The translations under genes and the position numbers were made by a program. A DNA stretch of 64,000 nucleotides from Cupriavidus basilensis (GTDB lineage Bacteria; Pseudomonadota; Gammaproteobacteria; Burkholderiales; Burkholderiaceae), in the NCBI RefSeq assembly GCF_008801925.2, contig NZ_CP062803.1, positions 3,348,001 through 3,412,000 of the forward strand, written 5' to 3'. The notes beneath the pieces were generated by a model. That model was not told the DNA's origin. It saw only the letters and a program-made list of their open reading frames with translations, and ran no database searches. Shown one piece after another: positions 26,281-34,686 of this stretch (position 1 is its first letter; every line of letters begins with the position of its first letter).

Positions 26281-27809
26281 CGCACTCCGCCCGGTACCAC
26301 AACGCGCTGATTGCGCTCGCCGCCGGATTGCTATTTTCTTGCACGGCACAGGGAGCGGGAAGCACGCCACCTTTCCTGGTAACGCCTCCCAAGTGGATAC
26401 CCGGCTGGCCGGGACACGCGGCGTTCGTCGCTGAGCACGGCGCGCGCGCCGCGCTGGTCTGGCTGGGGATGCGTGATGGCAGGCTGCGCGCGTTCAATGC
26501 GATGTCCGGCGACGAAGTACTCGCTTACCAGCCGCGCCCAATGCGAAAACAGGGCTCCGTGCCCTGCCCACACCCCGAGGCTGCCGACGTCTCGCTCGAA
26601 CCCGGCCGCTGGCGCACCGTGCTGCTGTGTGGCCTTCCAGCGAACGCAGCCGATCCACAAGCGGGCGTTTTCGCCCTCGACATCACGAATGTAGCGGCGC
26701 GGCCACCAGTAGGACCGCTCTGGGAGGCCAGGGCTTCCGACACGCTGCCGCTGGCCCCGTCCGGCCCAGTCCGCGCATTGGCACTCTCCACGCATGAAGG
26801 CCCGCGCTGGTACGCGATGGTGACGCTCGGCGCCTCGCAGGGTCGCCAAGCCCACCGAGGCGTGCCCCATCGCGATCCGCCGGGGCAACAGGCCGGCATC
26901 GCCATCCTGCCCCTGGACAAACCCACGCACGCGCCGTGGCAAGGACGCCACGCGATACACCAGCTGCTCCTGCCGGCCGGCGGTTGCGGGAGCGCCGGAC
27001 CCAACCCCGCGCTGCTTGCCGCAAGCATCCTGCCAGATACTTCCGGTGTGGCCCTGGCGGCGTACGCGGTGGATGCCGCAGGCGGGCTCTGGCGGTTCGA
27101 CTTGCGTGGCGCGATGCCATGGCGTGATAGCGGCCGGCGCGTCGACTGCATTTACCGGATGGACAACCCAGCGCCATCGTCGCGCGCAATCGTGCCCCCT
27201 GCCCTGATCAGCGCCGCCGGCGGCCACCTGGTGGTTTACGGAACCGGCACCCATGTCAGTGCGGTATTCGACAGCACGGCATTCACCGACACAGGCAGCC
27301 CGAGTCGCGGTGGCGCGCGCATTGTGGCCCAGCCTCAAGGAGGCGGCGTGGTGCTGCGCCGGCAGGCTCACGCGCCGGATATTCAAGGCCGACCAGTATC
27401 CGCCGCTGGCTGGCACTTGCCTCTTCCCAATCCCGGCGAGCGCCTGGAACGGCTCCTCCCCGCCGACCCGGGCTACCTCGGCTTTGTCACCCGAACGCCC
27501 GACGCGCGCCAGCGTGCGTACCTGATCCACGCGCTGAGCGGCGAATCCACTACCAGCGCGCAGGCCGGCGGGCCTCTCACTCACGTAGCAACCGGGTTCG
27601 GGGCCAACGCCACGGCGACCGTCGTTCTCGAACGCGCGGCACTACCGCCAAAGCTTGCGCCGCAACCGGGCGTCACGTCGCATGAGGACGTGACCCTCAC
27701 GCTCTGGTCCCTGGAGGAAGGAAACGCCGTGCCACTCAACCGCACCGTCGCCAGCCGCCGCACCGGCCGCCTCAGCTGGCGCGAGCTGATCCGCTCCGGG
27801 TCGCCGTGA
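26277..27809 (+). CDS. Short PilY1-like protein without the von Willebrand domain
   Basis: The 510-residue protein has a signal peptide (about residues 1-26; SCTAQG is not a good lipobox) and then directly a propeller-type region: MRDGRLRAFNAMSGDEVLAYQP matches the NDGMLHAFDASSGAELWAY segment of the full PilY1 nearby, followed by VFALDIT and AGGLWRFDL blades. The N-terminal VWA half is absent, so the protein is less than half the usual length. The ATG overlaps the PilX-like stop by 4 bp. It may cap a distinct pilus tip or be a reduced paralogue; I infer the former because the frame is intact and the operon is tightly coupled. Confidence 0.8.
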   Translation: MTHSARYHNALIALAAGLLFSCTAQGAGSTPPFLVTPPKWIPGWPGHAAFVAEHGARAALVWLGMRDGRLRAFNAMSGDEVLAYQPRPMRKQGSVPCPHPEAADVSLEPGRWRTVLLCGLPANAADPQAGVFALDITNVAARPPVGPLWEARASDTLPLAPSGPVRALALSTHEGPRWYAMVTLGASQGRQAHRGVPHRDPPGQQAGIAILPLDKPTHAPWQGRHAIHQLLLPAGGCGSAGPNPALLAASILPDTSGVALAAYAVDAAGGLWRFDLRGAMPWRDSGRRVDCIYRMDNPAPSSRAIVPPALISAAGGHLVVYGTGTHVSAVFDSTAFTDTGSPSRGGARIVAQPQGGGVVLRRQAHAPDIQGRPVSAAGWHLPLPNPGERLERLLPADPGYLGFVTRTPDARQRAYLIHALSGESTTSAQAGGPLTHVATGFGANATATVVLERAALPPKLAPQPGVTSHEDVTLTLWSLEEGNAVPLNRTVASRRTGRLSWRELIRSGSP

Positions 27810-27873
27810 GACTCAGATACGCCTTCCAGACCAATCCACCGCCAACCACGCCACCGCACCCCGGAGCCCCTGC

Positions 27874-28323
27874 ATGACACCCTGCCACCGCCCGACCGGC
27901 TTCACCCTGCTCGAGTTGCTGATCGCGCTGACTGTCTCCACCATCCTTATGGCAATGGTGATGCCTGCCTGGCACCAGCATATGGAACGCGGCAGGCGTG
28001 CCGAGGCGCGCAGCGCACTGATCGGATTGATGCTGGACCTGGAACGCCACGCGCTCGCCACCATGACCTTCGCCGCCCAGCCGGGCGGCGCGACGGCGGC
28101 CGGCAAGTGGCCGCAGTCGGTGCCCGCCCAGGCAGCGCGCCCACGTCATTGGATCAATGCCGGTGCCTGCCCGGGCAGCGGGCTCGCGCATTGTGTGGAG
28201 CTGCGCGCCGTGCCGCAGACGCCGGATGCGTCATGCGGCACGCTGATTCTGCGCAGCACCGGCGAGTGGCTTGCCCAGCCCGCCTTTGCCGCGGAGCCGG
28301 TGCCGCTGCCCCAGGCATGCTGA
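27874..28323 (+). CDS. PilE-like minor pilin, second set
   Basis: The 149-residue protein has leader MTPCHRPTG and mature start FTLLELLIALTVSTILMAMVMPAW with Glu at mature position 5. The domain after it (RGRRAEARSALIGLMLDLERHA) and the C-terminal cysteines fit PilE/ComP-type minor pilins. It lies 64 bp after the short pilY1 gene on the same strand. Confidence 0.84.
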   Translation: MTPCHRPTGFTLLELLIALTVSTILMAMVMPAWHQHMERGRRAEARSALIGLMLDLERHALATMTFAAQPGGATAAGKWPQSVPAQAARPRHWINAGACPGSGLAHCVELRAVPQTPDASCGTLILRSTGEWLAQPAFAAEPVPLPQAC

Positions 28324-28330
28324 GGCGCCC

Positions 28331-28903
28331 GTGCGTCGGCTCTGGCACCGGAATTGGCACCGGCATTCGCGTCGCGGCGCAACGCTTGCCGAACTCCTCA
28401 CCTGCTTGGCTGTGCTGGCCATCCTGGCGGCGCTGGCTTTGCCGTCCTGGCAGCGCTTGCAGGCGCGCCAGCAGGTGATGCTGGCGGCAGACCGCCTGGC
28501 CGGCTCGCTGGCGGTGGCGCGCTCGGCCGCCGTAGCCCGGCGATCCGACGTGGTACTGAAGCCCTTGCCGGGTGCTTCGTCGCTGGACCAAGGCTGGCAG
28601 CTGGCACTGGAGCCGGGAGACGAGCCGGGCCAGGACAACGCCGGCTTGCTTGCTGTCGTCGAGCTGCGCGAGGCCTGCCTGCGGATCGCCCTGCGCTCGA
28701 CAGCGCAAGGCAGCAATACGCTGCGCATGACAGCTGTGGGATACTCTCGCTCAGAGCAAGGCGGGTTCCTCGCCGCCACCTTCACCGTGACCTGCCGGGG
28801 CGAACAGCGGCAGCTAAGGCTCGGTGCCCACGGCCGGGTCCGCTTGTGCACGCCGGGGCAGGATGCCGATTGCGACGGCCTCGCACAGTCCGAGCCGCCC
28901 TGA
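28331..28903 (+). CDS. GspH/FimT-family pseudopilin, second set
   Basis: The 190-residue protein from a GTG start has a 16-residue, His/Arg/Trp-rich leader ending RRG, then ATLAELLTCLAVLAILAALALPSW with Glu at mature position 5, and the FimT-like LAADRLAGSLAVARSAAVARRSD helix. GAGG at 28322-28325 precedes the GTG. An upstream TTG at 28271 in the same frame would overlap the preceding gene and is less likely. The ribD gene starts 6 bp after the stop. Confidence 0.8.
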   Translation: MRRLWHRNWHRHSRRGATLAELLTCLAVLAILAALALPSWQRLQARQQVMLAADRLAGSLAVARSAAVARRSDVVLKPLPGASSLDQGWQLALEPGDEPGQDNAGLLAVVELREACLRIALRSTAQGSNTLRMTAVGYSRSEQGGFLAATFTVTCRGEQRQLRLGAHGRVRLCTPGQDADCDGLAQSEPP

Positions 28904-28909
28904 CACCTG

Positions 28910-30082
28910 ATGACAGTAACCCTATCCAACTCACCGCCCGCGCGGCAGGAAGCACCAGGCCTCATGTTCTCCGATACCGACCACGCAGCCATGGCACAGG
29001 CTCTCGCGCTCGCCGAGCGTGGCATGTACACCACCACGCCCAACCCGCGCGTTGGCTGCGTATTGTTCAAGGACGGCAAGATCATCGGCCAGGGCTTCAC
29101 CCAACCCGCCGGGCAGGATCACGCCGAGATCCAGGCGCTCAAGGATGCCGCGGCGCGCGGGAACGATCCCAGGGGCGCCACGGCCTTTGTCACGCTCGAG
29201 CCCTGCAGCCATTTTGGCCGGACGCCGCCCTGCGCGGACGCGCTGGTGCGCGCCGGCATCGCGCGCGTGGTGGCCGCCATGGAGGACCCGAACCCGACGG
29301 TTTCGGGCCGTGGCTTGCAGCGGCTGCGCGAAGCCGGCGTGGACGTACGCTGCGGCCTGCTCGAAAAAGAAGCGCGCGAACTCAACATCGGCTTTGTCAA
29401 CCGGATGACGCGCGGCCTGCCCTGGGTGCGTGTCAAGGTAGCCGCCTCGCTCGACGGCGGCACCGCGCTGCACGACGGCAGCAGCCAGTGGATTACCGGC
29501 CAGGCGGCGCGCGACGACGGCCACGCCTGGCGCGCGCGCGCCAGCGCTATCCTGACCGGCATCGGTACCGTGCGCGACGACAACCCGCAGCTCAATGTGC
29601 GTGCCGTGGAAACGCCGCGCCAGCCTCAGCGCGTGGTGGTGGATTCCCGGCTGGAAATTCCCCTGGACGCGCGCCTGCTGACGCCGGACACCGGCGACTT
29701 TGCCAAGCCCGTGCTGGTGTTCTGCGCCTTTGACGATACCGCGCGCCGTCGTGCCCTGGAAGCCCGCGGCGCGGAAGTGGTGGTGCTGCCCAATCCACAC
29801 GGCAAGGTGGAGTTGCGCCACATGCTGGAAGAACTCGGCCGGCGCGGCATCAACGAGCTGCACGTGGAAGCCGGCTTCAAGCTTAACGGATCGCTGATCC
29901 GCGAGCATTGCGCAGACGAGTTGCTGATCTACCTCGCGCCCAAGCTATTGGGCGACGCGCAAGGCATGTTCCAGTTGCCGCCCCTGGCGCGGCTGCAGGA
30001 CGCCGCGGCCTTTCGCTGGCACGACGTGCGCATGATCGGCGAAGACCTGCGCCTGATCGCGCGCCGCGCCGATCACGTCTGA
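28910..30082 (+). CDS. ribD: Bifunctional riboflavin biosynthesis deaminase/reductase RibD
   Basis: The 390-residue enzyme deaminates and then reduces the pyrimidine intermediate of riboflavin synthesis. The N-terminal deaminase has zinc ligands His71 (in HAE, catalytic Glu73), Cys99 and Cys108 (PCSHFGRTPPC). The C-terminal reductase begins near residue 165 (PWVRVKVAASLDGG). An internal ATG at 28964 (MFSDTDHAA) is a possible alternative start, since the first ATG has no clear ribosome site. It lies 6 bp after a pilin gene, with no visible promoter between them. Confidence 0.95.
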   Translation: MTVTLSNSPPARQEAPGLMFSDTDHAAMAQALALAERGMYTTTPNPRVGCVLFKDGKIIGQGFTQPAGQDHAEIQALKDAAARGNDPRGATAFVTLEPCSHFGRTPPCADALVRAGIARVVAAMEDPNPTVSGRGLQRLREAGVDVRCGLLEKEARELNIGFVNRMTRGLPWVRVKVAASLDGGTALHDGSSQWITGQAARDDGHAWRARASAILTGIGTVRDDNPQLNVRAVETPRQPQRVVVDSRLEIPLDARLLTPDTGDFAKPVLVFCAFDDTARRRALEARGAEVVVLPNPHGKVELRHMLEELGRRGINELHVEAGFKLNGSLIREHCADELLIYLAPKLLGDAQGMFQLPPLARLQDAAAFRWHDVRMIGEDLRLIARRADHV

Positions 30083-30166
30083 TCGCCTGACGGCAGGCCG
30101 CGCGCAAAACGAATCCGCTGCGCACCTGCTAGCATGCGTGTTTTCCCATTGCATCAAGCATCGATC

Positions 30167-30796
30167 ATGTTCACTGGCATTGTCGCGGCCGTCGGCCGCA
30201 TCGAAACCGTATCCCCGCTGGGCGCCAGCGAAGCCGCAGCCGATGCTGGTGTGCGCCTGCGCATCCGTGCCAACGGGCTGGACCTGTCCGATGTCATCCT
30301 TGGCGACAGCATCGCCATCCAGGGTGCCTGCATGACGGTCATCGCGCTGGACGGCGACGCCTTCGACGTCGATGTTTCCCGCGAATCGCTCGACAAGACC
30401 GCTGGCCTGGACAAGCCCGGCCGGGTCAACCTGGAAAAGGCGCTGACCCTGGCCGACCGCCTCGGCGGCCACCTGGTCTCGGGCCATGTCGACGGGCTTG
30501 GCGAAGTCACCCACTTCGCGCCGGTGGGCGAGTCGCATGAACTGCGCGTGCGCGCCCCGCGCGAGCTGGGACGCTATCTGGCCTACAAGGGATCGGTGGT
30601 GGTCAACGGCGTGTCGCTGACGGTCAACAAGGTCATCGACGATGAAGACGGCTGCACGTTCTCGATCAACCTGATCCCCCATACGATCGAGGTCACCACG
30701 CTGCAGGACCTGAAGCCCGGCACGCGCGTGAACCTGGAGATCGACCTGATCGCGCGGTATGTGGAGCGCATGTTGAGCGCGCCAAAACCTGCCTGA
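30167..30796 (+). CDS. ribE: Riboflavin synthase alpha chain
   Basis: The 209-residue enzyme dismutates two 6,7-dimethyl-8-ribityllumazine molecules into riboflavin. It starts with the invariant MFTGIV and contains two lumazine-binding repeats (about residues 1-95 and 96-195; the second holds VSGHVDGLGEVTH). The frame is open 11 codons further upstream, but the conserved N-terminus fixes the ATG at 30167. It is 84 bp after ribD. The gene is also called ribC in some species. Confidence 0.95.
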   Translation: MFTGIVAAVGRIETVSPLGASEAAADAGVRLRIRANGLDLSDVILGDSIAIQGACMTVIALDGDAFDVDVSRESLDKTAGLDKPGRVNLEKALTLADRLGGHLVSGHVDGLGEVTHFAPVGESHELRVRAPRELGRYLAYKGSVVVNGVSLTVNKVIDDEDGCTFSINLIPHTIEVTTLQDLKPGTRVNLEIDLIARYVERMLSAPKPA

Positions 30797-30980
30797 CACC
30801 CGTCTTTTCGTTACCCAGGCGGCCTGCCAAGGCCACCTGACATTAACCCGTCCCCCGCCCTACGGAGGGCCATCTGCATTGGCCCCGCTGGCGCCGCGCG
30901 CCCTGCGGCGCCTGGTTGACGTACAATATCGGGCCAGACCGCTGCCGCGGTCAGCCGGTATACCCTGAAGCGGCAGCCGG

Positions 30981-31053
30981 CCAGCAAGCCATCCCGCCCG
31001 AAATTCAGCCAGAATTCCAGCCCAAACTTCAGCCAGCTTCCCAGCCTGCAGCT
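30981..31053 (+). repeat. CAGCC-rich imperfect repeats before ribB
   Basis: CAGCC or CCAGC recurs about every 15 bases up to the ribB start codon, on a background of ATTC/CTTC spacers. In the ribB frame it would encode a QP-rich stretch (PEIQPEFQPKLQPASQP), open back to a TTG at 30916. No Shine-Dalgarno sequence precedes the ribB ATG. Function is unknown. Confidence 0.55.
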
Positions 31054-32166
31054 ATGACAATCGCCCGTACAGAAGAAATCATTGCCGAAATCCGTGCCGG
31101 CCGCATGGTCATCCTGGTTGACGAGGAAGACCGGGAGAACGAGGGTGACCTGGTCCTGGCTGCCGATTTCGTCACACCGGAGGCGATCAACTTCATGGCC
31201 AAGTACGGCCGGGGTCTCATCTGCCTGACGTTGACCGCCGAACGCTGCCGCCAGCTCGAGCTGCAACCCATGGTGAGCCGCAACGGCACGGTGCACGGCA
31301 CCAATTTCACGGTGTCGATCGAGGCAGCCGAAGGCGTCACGACCGGCATCTCGGCGGCCGACCGGGCCCGTACCGTGCAAGCCGCGGTGGCCAAGGATGC
31401 CCGTGCCGCCGACCTGGTCCAGCCCGGCCACATCTTCCCGCTGACGGCCCAGCCCGGTGGCGTGCTGATCCGCGCCGGCCATACCGAGGCCGGATGCGAC
31501 CTGGGCGCCCTGGCCGGCTTGACGCCGGCTGCGGTGATCTGCGAGATCATGAAGGACGACGGCACCATGGCGCGCCTGCCGGACCTGATCGAGTTCGCGC
31601 AAGAGCATGACATCAAGATCGGCACCATTGCCGACCTGATCCACTACCGCAGCCGCACCGAGAGCATCATCGAGCGCGCCGGCGAGCGCACCATGCAAAC
31701 GCCATATGGCACGTTCCACAGCATCATCTATCGCGACAAGCCGAGCGGGCGCGCCCACCTGGCGCTGGTCAAGGGCAATCCGCAGGCTGATCGCGAAACG
31801 CTGGTGCGCGTGCACGAGCCGCTTTCCACGCTGGACCTGCTGGAAGTGTCGCGTACCACGCACTCCTGGAGCGTGCCCGCCGCGCTCGAGGCCATTGCGC
31901 AGTCCGAACATGGCGTGATGGTGCTGCTGAACTGCGGCGACACGGCCGAACAGCTGTTCACGCAGTTCTCGGCGCTCGACGCGCCGCAAAACCGCCCGCG
32001 CGTGAAGCCGGACCTGCGCACCTACGGCACCGGCGCCCAGATCCTCAAGGATCTCGGCGTGGGCAAGATGCGCGTGCTGGCATCTCCGCTGAAAATGCCG
32101 AGCATGACCGGCTATGACCTTGAAGTGACTGGCTACCAGCCCATGAGCGGCGGCCAGGCTAACTGA
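31054..32166 (+). CDS. ribB: 3,4-dihydroxy-2-butanone-4-phosphate synthase with degenerate GTP cyclohydrolase II domain (RibBX type)
   Basis: The 370-residue protein has an intact N-terminal DHBP synthase domain: the acidic metal site DEEDRENEGDL (residues 23-33) and RAGHTEAGCDLGAL with His143. The C-terminal domain (from about residue 210) aligns with GTP cyclohydrolase II at its start (TPYGTFHSIIYRD) but lacks the zinc ligands normally found as C and CDC near SLRCDCG; here the stretch reads VRVHEPLSTLDLLEVSR. It should therefore supply only the ribulose-5-phosphate branch, with a separate RibA needed for the GTP branch. It may be labelled ribBA by similarity. It is in the rib operon before ribH. 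Confidence 0.9.
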   Translation: MTIARTEEIIAEIRAGRMVILVDEEDRENEGDLVLAADFVTPEAINFMAKYGRGLICLTLTAERCRQLELQPMVSRNGTVHGTNFTVSIEAAEGVTTGISAADRARTVQAAVAKDARAADLVQPGHIFPLTAQPGGVLIRAGHTEAGCDLGALAGLTPAAVICEIMKDDGTMARLPDLIEFAQEHDIKIGTIADLIHYRSRTESIIERAGERTMQTPYGTFHSIIYRDKPSGRAHLALVKGNPQADRETLVRVHEPLSTLDLLEVSRTTHSWSVPAALEAIAQSEHGVMVLLNCGDTAEQLFTQFSALDAPQNRPRVKPDLRTYGTGAQILKDLGVGKMRVLASPLKMPSMTGYDLEVTGYQPMSGGQAN

Positions 32167-32232
32167 ACTACCGGATACACGGCGGCCGCGAGCCTATCGC
32201 GGGCCGCCACCCCGAACCCAGGAGAAGATAAG

Positions 32233-32736
32233 ATGGATCACGGTTTCTACCCCAGCAACCTCGAAGGTGAAGGCCTGCGCATCGGCATCGTGCAAGCGCG
32301 CTTCAACGAACCGGTTTGCGCCGAACTGCTCGAAGCCTGCGTCGCCGAACTGGAAAAGCTGGGCATCGAAGGCGAGGACACCCTGGTGGTGACCGTGCCG
32401 GGCGCGCTCGAAATCCCGCTGGCATTGCAAAAAATGGCTGAAAGCGGCCAGTTCGATGCGCTGGTCGCGCTGGGCGCGGTCGTGCGCGGCGAGACCTATC
32501 ACTTCGAGCTGGTGTCGAATGAATCGGGCGCCGGCATCAGCCGCGTCGGCCTGGACTTCAATGTGCCCATCGCCAACGGCATCCTGACCGTCGACACCGA
32601 CGCCCAGGCCCATGCCCGTACCCGCGAGAAAGGCCGCGACTGCGCTCGCGCCGCGGTGGAAATGGCCAACCTGGTCTCCGCGCTGGATTCGCTGCGCAGC
32701 CAGGAAGCGGATGAAGACGAGGACGACGATGAGTGA
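32233..32736 (+). CDS. ribH: 6,7-dimethyl-8-ribityllumazine synthase
   Basis: The 167-residue enzyme condenses DHBP with the RibD product to form lumazine, the substrate of riboflavin synthase. [17 protein letters not shown] and the catalytic His90 in GETYHFE are present. AGGAGAAG precedes the ATG. The acidic C-terminus (ADEDEDDDE) overlaps the nusB start by 8 bp. Confidence 0.96.
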   Translation: MDHGFYPSNLEGEGLRIGIVQARFNEPVCAELLEACVAELEKLGIEGEDTLVVTVPGALEIPLALQKMAESGQFDALVALGAVVRGETYHFELVSNESGAGISRVGLDFNVPIANGILTVDTDAQAHARTREKGRDCARAAVEMANLVSALDSLRSQEADEDEDDDE

Positions 32737-33250
32737 CGCGCCCGAGAGCAGCAACCCCGCCGGCAAGCCGGCGGACGACGCCGGCGCGAAGCCCGTCGCC
32801 AAGGCCGAGCCCAAGGCAGCGCCCAAGAGCGCGCGCCGCCGCTCGCGCGAACTCGCGCTGCAGGGCCTGTACCAGTGGCTGCTGAACCGCAACGATACCG
32901 ATGCGATCCAGGCGCACCTGCACGACGCCCAAGGCTTCAACAAAGCTGACCGCGAGCACTTCGATGCACTGCTCAATGGCGCGATCCGCGAAGAAACCCG
33001 GCTGACGGGTGCCTTCGAGCCATTCCTGGACCGCCCGGTTAGCGAGTTGTCGCCGGTCGAGCGCGCGGCCCTGCTGATCGGCAGCTACGAGCTGATCCAC
33101 TGCGTGGACATCCCGTACAAGGTTGTCATCAACGAAGCCGTGGAACTGACCAAGACCTTCGGCGGCGTCGAAGGCTACAAGTACGTCAATGGCGTGCTGG
33201 ACAAGCTGGCCGCCAAGGTGCGCGCGCCGGAACTGGCCGCCCGACGCTGA
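32729..33250 (+). CDS. nusB: Transcription antitermination protein NusB
   Basis: The 173-residue all-helical protein binds boxA RNA with NusE for rRNA antitermination. The core begins at [19 protein letters not shown] (about residue 32) and contains [21 protein letters not shown] and [17 protein letters not shown]. The first 30 residues are an Ala/Lys/Pro-rich extension typical of Cupriavidus-type NusB. It overlaps ribH by 8 bp, the classic ribH-nusB pairing, and is followed by a terminator. Confidence 0.96.
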   Translation: MSDAPESSNPAGKPADDAGAKPVAKAEPKAAPKSARRRSRELALQGLYQWLLNRNDTDAIQAHLHDAQGFNKADREHFDALLNGAIREETRLTGAFEPFLDRPVSELSPVERAALLIGSYELIHCVDIPYKVVINEAVELTKTFGGVEGYKYVNGVLDKLAAKVRAPELAARR

Positions 33251-33295
33251 ACGACGGCAACCGGCGCCGTTCACGGTGCATTGCTTGCCGTACCG

Positions 33296-33319
33296 ACACC
33301 CGCTCCGGCGGGTGTTTTT
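33296..33319 (+). terminator. Rho-independent terminator of the rib-nusB operon
   Basis: An 8-bp stem ACACCCGC/GCGGGTGT (33296-33303 with 33308-33315), loop TCCG, is followed by TTTT. It lies 45 bp after the nusB stop. Confidence 0.9.
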
Positions 33320-33412
33320 ACTTCTACCGCAGCCAACGCCCACCTAACTGCGGCTTAACTGCAGCGTGACCCCGATCAACCCGCCTATCAGGCCCACCAA
33401 GCCTATCCCACC

Positions 33413-34594
33413 ATGGATCTGCAGCGCCTCGCCACTGCCTCCCGTCTTGCCCATATCGATGCCTTCCACGTGATGGAGCTGGCCAAGCAGGCCGCCGAAC
33501 TCGAGCGTGCCGGGCGCCACATCATCCACATGGGGATCGGCGAGCCCGATTTCACCGCCGCCGAGCCCGTGGTGCGGGCCGCCGAGGCCGCCATGCGCCG
33601 CGGCGTCACCCAGTACACCGGCGCGCTGGGCATCGCGCCGCTGCGCGAGGCCATCGCCGGCTATTACAAGACCATGTACGGGATCGATATCCCTGCGCGC
33701 CGCGTGGTGGTAACCGCCGGCGCCTCGGCCGCGTTGCTGCTGGCCTGCGCCGTGCTGGTGGAGATTGGCGCGGAGGTGCTGATGCCTGACCCCAGCTACC
33801 CCTGCAACCGGCATTTTGTTGCCGCCTTCGATGGCCGCGCGAAGATGATCCCGAGCGGCCCGGCCCAGCGTTTCCAGCTCACGGCGGAGCAGGTGGAAAC
33901 ACATTGGGGCGAGCAGACCCGCGGCGTGCTGCTGGCGTCGCCCTCCAATCCCACCGGCACCTCGATCCTGCCGGACGAACTGGCGCGCATCCTGAAGGCC
34001 GTGCGGGCCCGCCAGGGCTTTGCCATCGTCGACGAGATCTACCAGGGGCTGTCGTACGATGCACCGCCGGTATCAGCGCTGAGCCTCGACGACGACGTGA
34101 TCACCGTCAACAGCTTCTCCAAGTACTTCAATATGACCGGCTGGCGCCTGGGGTGGCTAGTGGTTCCGGACGAACTGGTAGGCGCCTTCGAGAAGGTGGC
34201 GCAGAACCTGTTCATCTGCGCATCGGCCGTCGCCCAGCACGCCGCGCTGGCCTGCTTCTCCCCCGAGGCGCTGGCGATCTACGACGCGCGCAAGGCGGAA
34301 TTCCATCGTCGCCGCGATGCCATCGTGCCGGCGCTGGAGTCGCTGGGCCTGCGGGTGCCGGTCAAGCCGGATGGCGCCTTCTATGTGTATGCGGACTGCC
34401 GTGGCGTCAACCACCCGTCCGCCGGCGATGCCGATGCCCTGACCCAGGCCATGTTGCACGATGCCGGTGTGGTGCTGGTGCCGGGCCAGGACTTCGGTCC
34501 ATACACGGCGAGCGACTATATCCGGATCTCCTACGCAACCTCGATGGAGAACATCGAGGAGGCCATGGCGCGCCTGGGCAAGTTCTTCGCCTGA
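33413..34594 (+). CDS. Class I/II PLP-dependent aminotransferase
   Basis: The 393-residue protein has the aspartate aminotransferase fold: GIGEPDF (residues 40-46), SPSNPTGT, DEIYQGL and the PLP lysine Lys237 in SFSKYFNMTGWRLGW, plus a C-terminal YIRISYATS motif with the substrate-carboxylate arginine. Substrate is uncertain; related proteins act on aspartate, tyrosine or alanine. It is flanked by terminators on both sides, so it is monocistronic. Confidence 0.88.
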   Translation: MDLQRLATASRLAHIDAFHVMELAKQAAELERAGRHIIHMGIGEPDFTAAEPVVRAAEAAMRRGVTQYTGALGIAPLREAIAGYYKTMYGIDIPARRVVVTAGASAALLLACAVLVEIGAEVLMPDPSYPCNRHFVAAFDGRAKMIPSGPAQRFQLTAEQVETHWGEQTRGVLLASPSNPTGTSILPDELARILKAVRARQGFAIVDEIYQGLSYDAPPVSALSLDDDVITVNSFSKYFNMTGWRLGWLVVPDELVGAFEKVAQNLFICASAVAQHAALACFSPEALAIYDARKAEFHRRRDAIVPALESLGLRVPVKPDGAFYVYADCRGVNHPSAGDADALTQAMLHDAGVVLVPGQDFGPYTASDYIRISYATSMENIEEAMARLGKFFA

Positions 34595-34623
34595 ACGCCG
34601 GCCAGAGCGCGGTCAATGCAACG

Positions 34624-34653
34624 AAAAAAAGCACCCCCAGGGGTGCTTTTTTT
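34624..34653. terminator. Bidirectional terminator between the aminotransferase and the lytic transglycosylase
   Basis: The stem AGCACCC/GGGTGCT (about 34630-34636 with 34641-34647) has a run of A before it and seven T after it (34647-34653). It serves convergent genes. Confidence 0.9.
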
Positions 34654-34686
34654 CGGCGCTGCCGAGGAGATACGAGGATCCCGGGA

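Noticed and set aside
30797..31053. FMN riboswitch before the ribB gene
   Set aside because: None of the conserved RFN elements are visible; the interval is only CAGCC-repeat and GC-rich DNA.
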